A DNA stretch of 64,000 bases from positions 1,967,963-2,031,962 of the forward strand of contig NZ_LN679998.1 in NCBI RefSeq assembly GCF_000953675.1, read 5' to 3'. The notes under the pieces are model-generated. The model saw only the letters and a list, made by a program, of their open reading frames with translations. It searched no databases and was not told where the DNA came from. The DNA comes from Paraclostridium sordellii (GTDB lineage Bacteria > Bacillota > Clostridia > Peptostreptococcales > Peptostreptococcaceae). The translations under genes and the position numbers were made by a program. Of this stretch, positions 16,196-25,088 are shown in pieces (the first letter of the stretch is position 1; each line of letters opens with the position of its first letter).

Positions 16196-16816
16196 AGATT
16201 TATTATATTCTATACCTCTAGTATCTACACTTATACTTTCTATTTCTATTTTTTCTTTAGGTTTATCTTTTTTATCTACTTCTACACTATTTATATCATC
16301 CACAATCTCAATACCACTTATAACTTTTCCAAATGCAGCATACTTTTTATCCAAATTAGGAGAGTCTTTAGTCACTATAAAGAACTGACTTCCGGCAGAA
16401 TCAGGTTGTTGACTTCTAGCCATAGATAATACTCCTTTTTCATGTTTTAAATCATTTCTAAATCCATTTTCTTCAAATTCACCTTTTATAGAGTATCCAG
16501 GTCCACCAATACCTGATCCTTCAGGGTCCCCACCTTGAATAACAAAATCTTTTACAACTCTATGTATTATTAATCCATTATAAAATTCATTATTAGCTAA
16601 TTCTATAAAATTATTTACTGTATTTGGAGCTAAATGTGGATATAATTCAGCTTTTATAGTTCCATAATCTTTAATATTTATTGTTGCTATAGGCAATTCT
16701 TTTGGCGGGTTTAGTGGTTTATTTGTTATTTCTATTTTTTTTGAACACCCATCTATTATTAATATAGAAGACGATACCATTATTATCAATATTAAATTTT
16801 TTAAAACTTTTCCCAT
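16181..16816 (-). CDS. Cyclophilin-type peptidyl-prolyl isomerase lipoprotein
   Basis: 211 residues. A signal peptide ends in lipobox IIDGC, so the mature protein is lipid-anchored at Cys24 on the outer face of the membrane. The cyclophilin fold is shown by IHRVVKDFVIQGGDPEGSG (catalytic Arg in HRVV and Gln in QGGD), GVLSMAR and AGSQFFIV. It should speed proline isomerisation in exported proteins. The single-domain length is typical for Gram-positive surface PPIases. The ATG follows AGGGGATAGG, and the gene is monocistronic. Confidence 0.93.
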   Translation of the reverse strand: MGKVLKNLILIIMVSSSILIIDGCSKKIEITNKPLNPPKELPIATINIKDYGTIKAELYPHLAPNTVNNFIELANNEFYNGLIIHRVVKDFVIQGGDPEGSGIGGPGYSIKGEFEENGFRNDLKHEKGVLSMARSQQPDSAGSQFFIVTKDSPNLDKKYAAFGKVISGIEIVDDINSVEVDKKDKPKEKIEIESISVDTRGIEYNKSEKTK

Positions 16817-16889
16817 TTCCTATCCCCTTTATTCTAAAGTTAATATTTTTAGAATATTATAACATTTTTATTGTTACTTATCCATAATC

Positions 16890-17945
16890 TTAGATTTTTA
16901 TTATTTTAAAGTAAATATTTTTTATAATTCTTAAGATAACATCAAATATATAATTTATAGGTATAAATATATATTTGTACACAACCTTCATAAAATTTTG
17001 AGATAATAAAATCATTATAAAAAAAGGACTTGTAATAACTATTAGATTATGTAAAAAACTAATATTCCACTTAGGTACTATGCCCAAAACAATAGCAACT
17101 AAGTATATATGAAAAAGATATACATTCATTGTGTTTTTGCCAAACTTACTATAAAAAACTTTTCTAGATGGAGTTAAGATTATTACTCCTATACTTAAAA
17201 TTTTTGAAAGTATATACAATATAAATCTAAATAAAATACCATTGTAAATAGATAAATTATTACTACTATAACCATGTGAATTATATAAAAATTTATAATT
17301 TACAATTTGTTCTTTTGCAATATACATACTTATTAGTAAAACTACACCCATTATAATTATTCCAATACTTTTCTTTATACTAGATATATTATTTAAAAAA
17401 TTTTCTTTTGTATAATATCCCATTAGAAAAAACGGTAAAAATACTATAGTTCTAGATAAAGACAAAAAATTTTCACCAGTTTTATCTAATCCAATTAATA
17501 ATCCTACAATAAAGCTAATAGGAATTATAAACTTAATTTTAGTAATATACATAACTGACATTCTCCAAAAAAATAGACTTATTAAATACCATAATGTCCA
17601 TCCAGGATAAAATATAGAAAACATATTTTCCCCTGTAACTAAATATACACAAAGATACCACATAGTATTAAAAAATAAATACGGAAGAATCAATTTTTTG
17701 ATTATTCCATTTACAGACTTTAAATTTTTTTTAGATAGATATCCAGATATATATATAAATAAAGGCATATGAAATATATAAATATATACATAAATACCTC
17801 TTAATATATAATTTTGATTTATATAATGCTCTATCGTATGACCAAGAACAACTAAAAATATTAATATTACTTTTAAATTATCAATTAAGTAATTTCTTTT
17901 GTATCCATAAGTGTAACCTTTCAACATATATCCTCTTTTCTTCAT
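16890..17945 (-). CDS. Acyltransferase 3 family membrane protein (sugar O-acyltransferase)
   Basis: 351 residues with about 10 hydrophobic segments. The N-terminal motif LIDNLKVILIFLVVLGHTIEHY holds the conserved His of the Acyl_transf_3 family; these enzymes acetylate or succinylate extracytoplasmic sugars. The upstream esterase gene overlaps it by ATGA (17942-17945), so the two are translationally coupled. The ATG at 17927 (MLKGYTYG), behind AAGAGG, is an alternative start. A coupled acyltransferase/esterase pair next to glycosyltransferases suggests tuning of glycan acetylation. Substrate unknown. Confidence 0.85.
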   Translation of the reverse strand: MKKRGYMLKGYTYGYKRNYLIDNLKVILIFLVVLGHTIEHYINQNYILRGIYVYIYIFHMPLFIYISGYLSKKNLKSVNGIIKKLILPYLFFNTMWYLCVYLVTGENMFSIFYPGWTLWYLISLFFWRMSVMYITKIKFIIPISFIVGLLIGLDKTGENFLSLSRTIVFLPFFLMGYYTKENFLNNISSIKKSIGIIIMGVVLLISMYIAKEQIVNYKFLYNSHGYSSNNLSIYNGILFRFILYILSKILSIGVIILTPSRKVFYSKFGKNTMNVYLFHIYLVAIVLGIVPKWNISFLHNLIVITSPFFIMILLSQNFMKVVYKYIFIPINYIFDVILRIIKNIYFKIIKI

Positions 17946-18754
17946 TTTAAAAATTCTAAGATAAGCTTTGATTCTTTAGTTCCATCTTTTCTTAATAAGT
18001 TAAGTATATTACTATGATATGTATTATTTAGAAGAATTAATTTTGCTATTTTTGTATTATTAATCTTACTTATAAAACTGATAGAACATTCAGAGTTAAT
18101 TAAAGAATCCTCTTTTCCATGTATACACAATACAGGTATTTTTTCATTTCCTTCAATCAAATTTATAGGATTACATTCCCTTAAACTATTTTTGTTTAAA
18201 TAATTTTTTATTATCATTTTTGCATAGCTTCTATTGCATTTTTCAAAGTCTAATACGCCGGATATAGAGACAAATTTTTTAAATATGATGCTATTAATAT
18301 TATATTTATTATGAAACTTCTTATTAAAAACAAGATTTGCTGCTAATTCGCCTCCTGCTGAAAACCCAACTACATATATTCTATTTTTATCTCCATTTAT
18401 AGATTCATTTCTTAGGAAATGTTTAAATCCATCAAAAATATCGTTTATTTGAGTTGGGTAAGTAAATTTAGGTACTAATCTATACGATGTAAGAATTACT
18501 GTATATCCTCTACTATTAAAAAACTTTCCAATATAAGAATATCTTTTAGGACTACCATGCCACCAACTTCCACCATGAACAAAAAATATTATAGGGCTTT
18601 CTTTTCTACAGTTAAAAATTCTATAATATTGTCTCTTATCGCTACCATAATTTTGATCTATACTTTTAATTTCTCTATTACTCAAATTTGCCTTTATAAT
18701 GTTATAAGCTAATGGAATTTTAAGCATCGTTTCTTTTATTCTATATTTATTCAT
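17942..18754 (-). CDS. Alpha/beta-hydrolase fold esterase
   Basis: 270 residues of the BD-FAE/carboxylesterase type. FFVHGGSWWHG forms the oxyanion hole, VVGFSAGGELAANL holds the nucleophile Ser, CIHGKEDSLIN the Asp, and NTYHSNIL the His. No signal peptide is visible, so it acts in the cytoplasm or is membrane-associated. It is the first gene of the ATGA-coupled pair with the acyltransferase, which points to removal or editing of acyl groups on the same glycan; this is inference. It starts with ATG 18754; the upstream AGGAG is good. Confidence 0.85.
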   Translation of the reverse strand: MNKYRIKETMLKIPLAYNIIKANLSNREIKSIDQNYGSDKRQYYRIFNCRKESPIIFFVHGGSWWHGSPKRYSYIGKFFNSRGYTVILTSYRLVPKFTYPTQINDIFDGFKHFLRNESINGDKNRIYVVGFSAGGELAANLVFNKKFHNKYNINSIIFKKFVSISGVLDFEKCNRSYAKMIIKNYLNKNSLRECNPINLIEGNEKIPVLCIHGKEDSLINSECSISFISKINNTKIAKLILLNNTYHSNILNLLRKDGTKESKLILEFLK

Positions 18755-18774
18755 ATTTTTCTCCTAATATAAAT

Positions 18775-18808
18775 AATAATAAATGTCTCTTTAGAGACAT
18801 TTATTATT
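18775..18808 (-). terminator. Intrinsic terminator
   Basis: AATAAATGTCTCT pairs with AGAGACATTTATT over a TTAG loop just after the DUF4397 gene. Confidence 0.85.
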
Positions 18809-18811
18809 TAA

Positions 18812-19435
18812 TTAAATAAAAGTAGTTACATCTAAAGATTGAACCATCTCTAAACTTGGAGAATCTCCAACTACATATATTGTATAAATTTTTCCATTCT
18901 TTATTTCTACTTTATTGCTAATTTGTGTTTTTGTTTCATTTAAATCCATATCTATTTCACTTTCTTTTACAACAAAATCATATAGTCCACTTGGAACTTC
19001 TGCATAATTAGTTCTTTTACCAAACGGTATTTCATCTATCATTTTGACATTATTGACAATTAAATCTACAGGTAAACTTGTAGGTGATAAATTTGCTATC
19101 CTAAACTTTGAGTTGCCTTCTCCTACTAATTCATTTGGATCTTCAAATACTGCAAACATTATTAATTTTGGAGTCATTCCAGATAAAACTAGTGTAGCTA
19201 TATTTCCTTTTGCAATAGTTATATCTTGCTCTAGTAATATATCTTCTTTATTCTCAGACTCATATACTCTCACAATATAATTTCCAGGTATAGTTGGTAT
19301 ATAAGATGTAAATTCTTTATAGTCTACATCTTTAAAAACCATGTTATCATTCATATAAATTTCTATCTGATTACTATTTGGTGTAGCATTTAAAAATCTG
19401 ATATATGATGATTCCTCATTTAGCCTAATCTTCAT
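18812..19435 (-). CDS. DUF4397 domain protein (probable surface or spore-coat beta-sandwich)
   Basis: 207 residues without signal peptide. Two repeated beta-rich units are visible: SYIRFLNATPNSNQIEIYMN with YIPTIPGNYIVRVYES, then KFRIANLSPTSLPVDLIVNN with AEVPSGLYDFVVKES. This is the DUF4397 pattern (R-x-x-N-x-S/T-P, then a 'G-x-Y' strand). Members are predicted extracellular or spore-associated, but function is unproven. The ATG lies behind GGGGGG. The lack of a signal peptide next to spore-type CgeB-like genes fits assembly into a spore layer from the mother cell; that is inference. Confidence 0.75.
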   Translation of the reverse strand: MKIRLNEESSYIRFLNATPNSNQIEIYMNDNMVFKDVDYKEFTSYIPTIPGNYIVRVYESENKEDILLEQDITIAKGNIATLVLSGMTPKLIMFAVFEDPNELVGEGNSKFRIANLSPTSLPVDLIVNNVKMIDEIPFGKRTNYAEVPSGLYDFVVKESEIDMDLNETKTQISNKVEIKNGKIYTIYVVGDSPSLEMVQSLDVTTFI

Positions 19436-19633
19436 AGTATCCCCCCCTAAAACAAAATATATTACATTATATGTTTACTTTTCTTATATGCTACCTTTTA
19501 AATATAAGGAAAGATAATTACCTGGGCAATAAATCCATTGAAATAACTATAGTTTAGACATTTTTCTGTATAAATTATCATAATGTTTACTCATATTAAT
19601 TAAACCGTCATTTTACATTAGCAATCAAAATAA

Positions 19634-19670
19634 AAAAACTTCTACAATAAGTTTATTGTAAAAGTTTTTA
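19634..19670 (-). terminator. Intrinsic terminator
   Basis: AAAACTTCTACAATA and ATTGTAAAAGTTTT pair with one bulge over a short loop and a T-run, after the gene at 19682. Confidence 0.7.
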
Positions 19671-19681
19671 TATAGATTGAA

Positions 19682-19984
19682 TTATTTGTCGGCTACATCT
19701 TTTTTTATAGATATTACTCTACTTTTTTGATGCTTTTCATCTTTTTTATTTTCCTCTTTATTTATGTTCTTTATTTTTTTTATTAAATTATCTATCATCT
19801 CTACTATATTATATTTATGTGCTAACTCAAATTTACTACAGTATTTCCCATTGAAGAATATTTCATCCGGTATGCCTGTTTTATATATATCACATACAGG
19901 TTTCCCATTTTTAAGTTGAACAAAGTTTTTACTTCTTAAAGTATACTTACACTTATGGCATTTTCTTTTCTTAAATCTGCCCAT
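19682..19984 (-). CDS. Small Cys-containing basic protein, unknown
   Basis: 100 residues, pI strongly basic. The N-terminus KKRKCHKCKYTLRSKNF has a CxxC (Cys9, Cys12), with further Cys31 and Cys49, which could form a zinc-binding site. The second half is a charged Lys/Glu helix. The ATG has a GGGGGGAAG ribosome-binding site and a terminator follows, so it is a credible single gene. It lies between a DUF4397 gene and UDP-ManNAc dehydrogenase. No function can be assigned. Confidence 0.6.
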   Translation of the reverse strand: MGRFKKRKCHKCKYTLRSKNFVQLKNGKPVCDIYKTGIPDEIFFNGKYCSKFELAHKYNIVEMIDNLIKKIKNINKEENKKDEKHQKSRVISIKKDVADK

Positions 19985-20192
19985 ATTCTTCCCCCCAGTA
20001 AAAGATTTTCTTAAGTTCCCTATATTTATATATTATCATAATTTTTAACATTTTATTTTATTTATGCACATAAAAACATTAAAATATATTTAAATTTTTC
20101 CAGATTAAATTTTATTAATTTAATTAAGTTATTTATTCTATTAATTATTATATATGACTCTAGTAAATTAAATATTATACAAAACTAATTTT

Positions 20193-21443
20193 TTATATGG
20201 AATAGTATTTAAACCCTTTTTGACTTATTTCATTTTCATTAAAAAAGTTTCTACTATCTAAAATAATAGGAATTTTCATGACAGACTTAATTTTGTCAAA
20301 ATCTATGTTTTTAAACTCTTTATGATTTACAGCTAATAAAACTAACTCACTGTTTTCACATGCTTTTATTAGATCTTCATATAAATTTTCATATATATCT
20401 ACTTTAGGATCACATACTCTTACTTCATAACCATTTTTAGCTAATATATCTATAAGGGTAATTATAGGGCTCTCTCTAATATCGTCAATGTCAGCCTTAT
20501 ATGTCATTCCTAAAATAGTTACTATTTTATTTTGTTTTATATTAGCTAAAATTTGTTCTATCTTCTTAAATAAATATAGTGGCATGTAGTCATTTATTTC
20601 TCTAGATAGCTTTATTAAATTTGATTTTTGAGGAGATTTTTCAACTATAAACCATGGATCAACAGCTAAACAATGTCCTCCTACCCCCGGACCCGGATTA
20701 TGAATATTCACTCTTGGATGTTTATTACAAAAATTTATAACTTCCCAGACATTTATATTTAAATCATCACAAATAATAGCTAATTCATTTGCTAATGCAA
20801 TATTTACATCTCTATACGTATTCTCCATTAATTTGCAAATTTCTGCCGTTTTAGTATCCATTAAATATATATTTCCTTCAACAAAAGAAGAATATAAGTT
20901 TTTGATTTTCTCTCCACTAATTTGGTTAATTGCACCAATTAATCTATCGTTTTCTTTTAACTCTTTTAAAATATTTCCCGGTATAACTCTTTCTGGACAG
21001 TAACCTAAAAAAATATCCTCACCTATTTTTAATTTACTAGTCTCTAAAATAGGTTTTACTAAGTCTTCTATAGTACCTATTGGTGACGTAGACTCTAGTA
21101 TAACAATATCACCTTTTTTTATATATGGTAAAATTGACTCACAAGCATATTTAACATATTTCATATCTGATTTTTTTTCATTATTTATAGGTGTTGGAAC
21201 AGATATTATAAAAGCATCTGAAATACATGGGGTTTTACTTGCTTTTAAACTTCCTCTTTCTACCAAGTCTTTTACTAATTCATTTAAATATGGTTCATCT
21301 ATAACAATATTTCCTTGATTTAATTGATTTACTATATTTTCATTTATATCTACTCCAACTACGTCATGTCCATATTTAGCAAACATTGCAGCTGTTGGAA
21401 GACCTATATACCCAATTCCTATAACGCAAATTTTTTTAATCAC
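20193..21443 (-). CDS. wecC: UDP-N-acetyl-D-mannosaminuronate-type dehydrogenase (nucleotide-sugar dehydrogenase)
   Basis: 416 residues of the UDP-glucose/GDP-mannose dehydrogenase family, which oxidises C6 of a nucleotide sugar to the uronic acid with two NAD. The N-terminus has the Rossmann motif VIGIGYIGLPTAAMFAKYG. The catalytic loop is GPGVGGHCLAVDPWFI; the phrase GGHCxAVDPWF is characteristic of UDP-ManNAc dehydrogenases. The C-terminal domain has TYKADIDDIRESP. It starts with GTG (21443) after AGGAAGG. No WecB epimerase is in the window, so the exact sugar is an inference. Confidence 0.88.
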   Translation of the reverse strand: MIKKICVIGIGYIGLPTAAMFAKYGHDVVGVDINENIVNQLNQGNIVIDEPYLNELVKDLVERGSLKASKTPCISDAFIISVPTPINNEKKSDMKYVKYACESILPYIKKGDIVILESTSPIGTIEDLVKPILETSKLKIGEDIFLGYCPERVIPGNILKELKENDRLIGAINQISGEKIKNLYSSFVEGNIYLMDTKTAEICKLMENTYRDVNIALANELAIICDDLNINVWEVINFCNKHPRVNIHNPGPGVGGHCLAVDPWFIVEKSPQKSNLIKLSREINDYMPLYLFKKIEQILANIKQNKIVTILGMTYKADIDDIRESPIITLIDILAKNGYEVRVCDPKVDIYENLYEDLIKACENSELVLLAVNHKEFKNIDFDKIKSVMKIPIILDSRNFFNENEISQKGFKYYSI

Positions 21444-21583
21444 TTTAATCGCCTTCCTAATTTTATAAATTTTTAATGCCTATCACTACATTATATTATT
21501 CTCAGTTGAATTTTTTGACACATAATTTAATATATATGTCATATATTTTATAAAAAGTTTTAATTATAATATAGAGGTGCCTT

Positions 21584-23584
21584 ATGAATTTTTTTATTCC
21601 TGATAATATAGTATTTAGCATATCAAATGAAATTAAAAATTTTGAATTTAAAAAAATAAAAAAGTTTAAAGAGTATAAAATAAACTTTACTTCTAACTTG
21701 AATTATCCCTTAAATTTAAAAATCAAACATTTTTATTTAGATAATACTATAAAAGAAAGTTTTCTAGCTTGTAACAATTCTATTACTTTATCAAACTACT
21801 ACTTAACAAAACTTTCATTTGAATTTTTAAATGTAGAATCTTTTAAAGAATGTAAAGATTTTAAAGTTGAAATAATAGAGATACAAAAAAATTTCAATTT
21901 AGAAACACCTGAAAACTCTAAAAAAATTGATGAATTTATAAATATAATTGAAAAACAAGTTCCTATAGATTCACCTAAAACTTTTTCTGGTATTAATATA
22001 GCATCTATATTAGATGAATTTTCATACGAATGTTTTAATCCTGATGTTAATTTAATAAATTTAAATTATAAAAGTTGTTTAGATGAAATCAAACATTTTA
22101 ATCCTGATTTTCTATTTGTAGAATCGGCCTGGAAAGGAAAAAATAATTCATGGGAAAATAAAATTGCAAGTACAAATGCTTTTGTAGATTCAAAACTACT
22201 TGAATTAATTAATTATTGTAAAAATAAAAATATTCCTACTGTATTTTGGAATAAGGAAGGTTTAATAAATTTAAAATTTTTCAAACTTGTAAGTTTATTA
22301 TTTGATTATATATTCGTTACAGATGAAAATATTATTAAAGAGTATATATCAGAATACAATTATGAAGATATACAAATTCTTGAGTTTGCTGCCCAACCTA
22401 AACTTCATAATTCTATTAATAAAAATAAATATAAACTTGGAGATATCGCTTTTGCTGGATCATGGTATGGAAATAAACATCAAGATAGGCTTTTAGAAAT
22501 GAAGTACATATTAAAACCTAGTTTACAATTTGATTTAGATATATTTGATAGAAATTTTAAAAATAAAAATAAATTAACCTATTTAAATCTTTATTGGCCA
22601 GATGAGTATATAGATAATATAGTTGGATCTCTTAATTATAATTTTTTAATACATGCTTATAAAAATTATAGTTTATTTTTAAATGTAAATTCAATAGTTA
22701 ATAGTAAACATATGGCCTCAAGGCGAGTTTATGAAATACTTTGTTCTAAAACTCCAGTTCTTTCTTCTAATTGTAAATGCCTACAAGATAATTTTTATGA
22801 TAAGATCTTTATTTCTAACTCTAGTGAAAAAACTATACACAGTATAAATTATATACTCAACAATCAATTTGAAATAAAAAAACTTTCTAAAAAAAATCAG
22901 AGATTTATATTAGAAAATCATACTTATAAAAATAGATTAGAACATATATTTAATACACTTAAAGTTAATTATACTAAAGAAAAAATTTTCAAAGTATTTA
23001 TTATAGGTATTTGTAAAACTTATGACTCGTTTTTTAATCTTTACGAAAATATTAACAATCAATTCTATAGGTATGTTAATTATATAATTTTAGTTTCTAA
23101 AAAAATTTCAAAATATCTAAACAATATCGATATTTCTAAACTAAATATTTGTTATTGTGATTTTGATAATAATAATGAAATAAACGTAAAAATAAATAAT
23201 CTACTTTTAGAAAATAATGAGATAGATTATTTTTCATTTTTTTACTCCAACTACAATTACGGCAAAAACTATATACGAGATTATATAAATACACTATCTT
23301 TTGTAAACGCTAAAGTTTTAGGTAAAAATAAAATTTTAATAGGATTTAATAAAAAAAATAAACCTTTTTATTTAAAATGTGATGCATTTATTGACTCTTA
23401 TACTTCATCTATTTTTTTGTTTACATCATTTATTGAAAGAAAAACTTTACTAGAAATAATTTATAAAATAGATTTTCTTAAAAGTATAATTATATCAAAT
23501 AAAACTAATAACTTTAAAATTTATTCAGATGATGAATTTAATTTCTCAACCTCAAAAAACTTATTTAAACTAGTTAACATTTAA
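21584..23584 (+). CDS. CgeB-like glycosyltransferase with extra N- and C-terminal domains
   Basis: 666 residues. Roughly 1-105 is a beta-rich accessory domain. About 130-460 is a GT-B glycosyltransferase of the CgeB/DUF3880 type, with FNPDFLFVESAWKGK, IPTVFWNKEG, IAFAGSWYGNKHQDR and the C-terminal sugar-nucleotide region SRRVYEILCSKTPVLSS (Glu of E-x6/7 type). About 470-666 is a further domain beginning IFKVFIIGICKTYDSF that resembles part of a GT2-like fold. CgeB is needed for spore crust glycosylation in Bacillus, so a spore- or surface-glycan role is likely. It is divergent from the nucleotide-sugar dehydrogenase. The ATG follows AGAGGTG. Confidence 0.8.
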   Translation: MNFFIPDNIVFSISNEIKNFEFKKIKKFKEYKINFTSNLNYPLNLKIKHFYLDNTIKESFLACNNSITLSNYYLTKLSFEFLNVESFKECKDFKVEIIEIQKNFNLETPENSKKIDEFINIIEKQVPIDSPKTFSGINIASILDEFSYECFNPDVNLINLNYKSCLDEIKHFNPDFLFVESAWKGKNNSWENKIASTNAFVDSKLLELINYCKNKNIPTVFWNKEGLINLKFFKLVSLLFDYIFVTDENIIKEYISEYNYEDIQILEFAAQPKLHNSINKNKYKLGDIAFAGSWYGNKHQDRLLEMKYILKPSLQFDLDIFDRNFKNKNKLTYLNLYWPDEYIDNIVGSLNYNFLIHAYKNYSLFLNVNSIVNSKHMASRRVYEILCSKTPVLSSNCKCLQDNFYDKIFISNSSEKTIHSINYILNNQFEIKKLSKKNQRFILENHTYKNRLEHIFNTLKVNYTKEKIFKVFIIGICKTYDSFFNLYENINNQFYRYVNYIILVSKKISKYLNNIDISKLNICYCDFDNNNEINVKINNLLLENNEIDYFSFFYSNYNYGKNYIRDYINTLSFVNAKVLGKNKILIGFNKKNKPFYLKCDAFIDSYTSSIFLFTSFIERKTLLEIIYKIDFLKSIIISNKTNNFKIYSDDEFNFSTSKNLFKLVNI

Positions 23585-23606
23585 TTTAAATAAGTTTTTC
23601 AGTTAA

Positions 23607-23634
23607 TAAAAGGTAGCCAATTTGGCTACCTAAA
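23607..23634. terminator. Bidirectional terminator
   Basis: AGGTAGCC and GGCTACCT pair over AATTT between convergent genes, with A/T flanks on both sides. Confidence 0.75.
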
Positions 23635-23636
23635 GT

Positions 23637-24404
23637 CTATATTGCTACTATATCAACTGTTCCGTTTACTGTAAATAAATAGAAATCTAAATCTGGGTCG
23701 TTTACTACATCTAATTTAGTCAATGGCCCAGGAGTAAATTTTGCTGTAACATTAGTAGGTCTTACATCTTGATCATCAAACTGAACTATATCATATATAG
23801 AGTATGCAGTCACACTATCTGCTGCTCCATCATAGACAACTTTTTCAGTAGTCTTATCATATAAAAGCCAAGAATAATGTACAGATCCTACTAAAACTAC
23901 AGCTTTTAGCAATGCTTCTGCTGGAATTTTTCCTCCACATGGATTATCAATTTCATAAGTATATTTAAAAGCCACATCTAATACTTGATACTCATCTATA
24001 TGACCTAAGTTTATAGATACTCCTAAGTTTGCTAATTGTTCTTCTGTTATTAAATTTTTTTGGATTTTTAATACAGCTTGCTTTAGATTATTAGTTATTT
24101 CACATGGAGATACAATATCTCTTTTTATATCAAACATATTATCAGCCACCCTCTCAATATATAAGTTATCGTTGCTTTCACTATCTTCTACTCTAATTTT
24201 TTCATTAATAGGTTCTTCAGGCTGCATTATTTCTTCTTGTATAGTTTCTTTTATGTCAAATATATCTACACTTTGGATTTCTATATTATCATTTAAATTA
24301 TGAGTTTCATCAAAAACTTCATCTTTAATGCCGGTATTATTATTTTTTATTTCTTTTTTAATGAATTTTTTAATAAAATTTATTAAACCTATTTTTTCTT
24401 CCAT
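23637..24404 (-). CDS. Unknown acidic protein with beta-rich C-terminal domain
   Basis: 255 residues without signal peptide. About 1-110 is a disordered, Glu/Asp/Ile/Asn-rich region; about 110-255 is a folded, beta-rich domain with NNLKQAVLKIQKNLITEEQ, VSINLGHIDEYQV, SWLLYDKTTEKVVYDGAADS and a hydrophobic C-terminus VNGTVDIVAI. I do not recognise the family. It lies 18 nt downstream of 24423-24956, so the two form an operon. It could be a structural coat protein given its neighbours (CgeB-like, DUF4397), but this is inference. Confidence 0.65.
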   Translation of the reverse strand: MEEKIGLINFIKKFIKKEIKNNNTGIKDEVFDETHNLNDNIEIQSVDIFDIKETIQEEIMQPEEPINEKIRVEDSESNDNLYIERVADNMFDIKRDIVSPCEITNNLKQAVLKIQKNLITEEQLANLGVSINLGHIDEYQVLDVAFKYTYEIDNPCGGKIPAEALLKAVVLVGSVHYSWLLYDKTTEKVVYDGAADSVTAYSIYDIVQFDDQDVRPTNVTAKFTPGPLTKLDVVNDPDLDFYLFTVNGTVDIVAI

Positions 24405-24422
24405 TACTTAATCGCCCCTGAC

Positions 24423-24956
24423 CTATTGTGGCATATAAACTATTTTAAATTTGCCATCAACTCTCACAGTAATATTATCTGACTGAGGATCTCTATTAAC
24501 ATTTCCTAATTCTATATTTTCTAAATAAACTTTAAATGGAGTTGTAGGTAATTCTTGATCTACAGGTATATATGCAATTGTCATAAACTTATTTCCATTT
24601 TGATCTTCTACTGCTACGATTCCGTCTGTACTAGACCATGCTGGATCTATTGTTACGTTAGGTATACTAGGGTCAATTATTAATTCATCTGATTGTATTC
24701 CATCCACAGCTACTCTAAAATAGATATATCCAGATACATTTACTTGAGCAACTTTAACCTTTAAATTTTCTACAGTTTTATCACAAATTACTTTTGCACT
24801 TGGTATTGTTTCTTCTATAATATTTTTATAAGCTGTTAAATTTTCAGTAGAAATTGCTATTGAAAAATTATCTCCATCTAAATATTGAAACTCCTTTGGT
24901 ACATTAAATGTAGCAGAGAAGTCTAATTCTGTAGATTTATTACATGTTAAGGCCAT
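24423..24956 (-). CDS. Unknown beta-rich protein, first gene of a pair
   Basis: 177 residues, no signal peptide or membrane segment. Alternating hydrophobic strands predict a beta-sandwich of two units: ELDFSATFNVPKEF / YIYFRVAVDGIQSDELIIDP and a second half with TIAYIPVDQELP and the C-terminal VRVDGKFKIVYMPQ. Only two cysteines occur. The ATG has a strong TAGGAGG site. An 8 bp inverted repeat (24987-25003) lies just upstream. I do not recognise the family. It is co-transcribed with the acidic protein that follows. Confidence 0.65.
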   Translation of the reverse strand: MALTCNKSTELDFSATFNVPKEFQYLDGDNFSIAISTENLTAYKNIIEETIPSAKVICDKTVENLKVKVAQVNVSGYIYFRVAVDGIQSDELIIDPSIPNVTIDPAWSSTDGIVAVEDQNGNKFMTIAYIPVDQELPTTPFKVYLENIELGNVNRDPQSDNITVRVDGKFKIVYMPQ

Positions 24957-24986
24957 ATATATCCTTCCTCCTATATACTTTTTAAT

Positions 24987-25003
24987 AAGGGTTTAAAACC
25001 CTT
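24987..25003 (-). repeat. Short palindrome upstream of the unknown gene pair
   Basis: AAGGGTTTAAAACCCTT has 8 bp arms around a single base, 30 nt before the ATG at 24956. It could be an operator or leader hairpin. Confidence 0.4.
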
Positions 25004-25060
25004 CCTATATGTATATGCAAAAAGAAGTAATTTTGTTTATCATTTTTGTATTTTTTAATA

Positions 25061-25088
25061 AAAAAAGATTGCATTTTTGCAATCTTTA
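25061..25088 (-). terminator. Intrinsic terminator
   Basis: AAAGATTGCA pairs with TGCAATCTTT across TTT, with T/A flanks. It overlaps the stop of the lipase gene. Confidence 0.8.
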
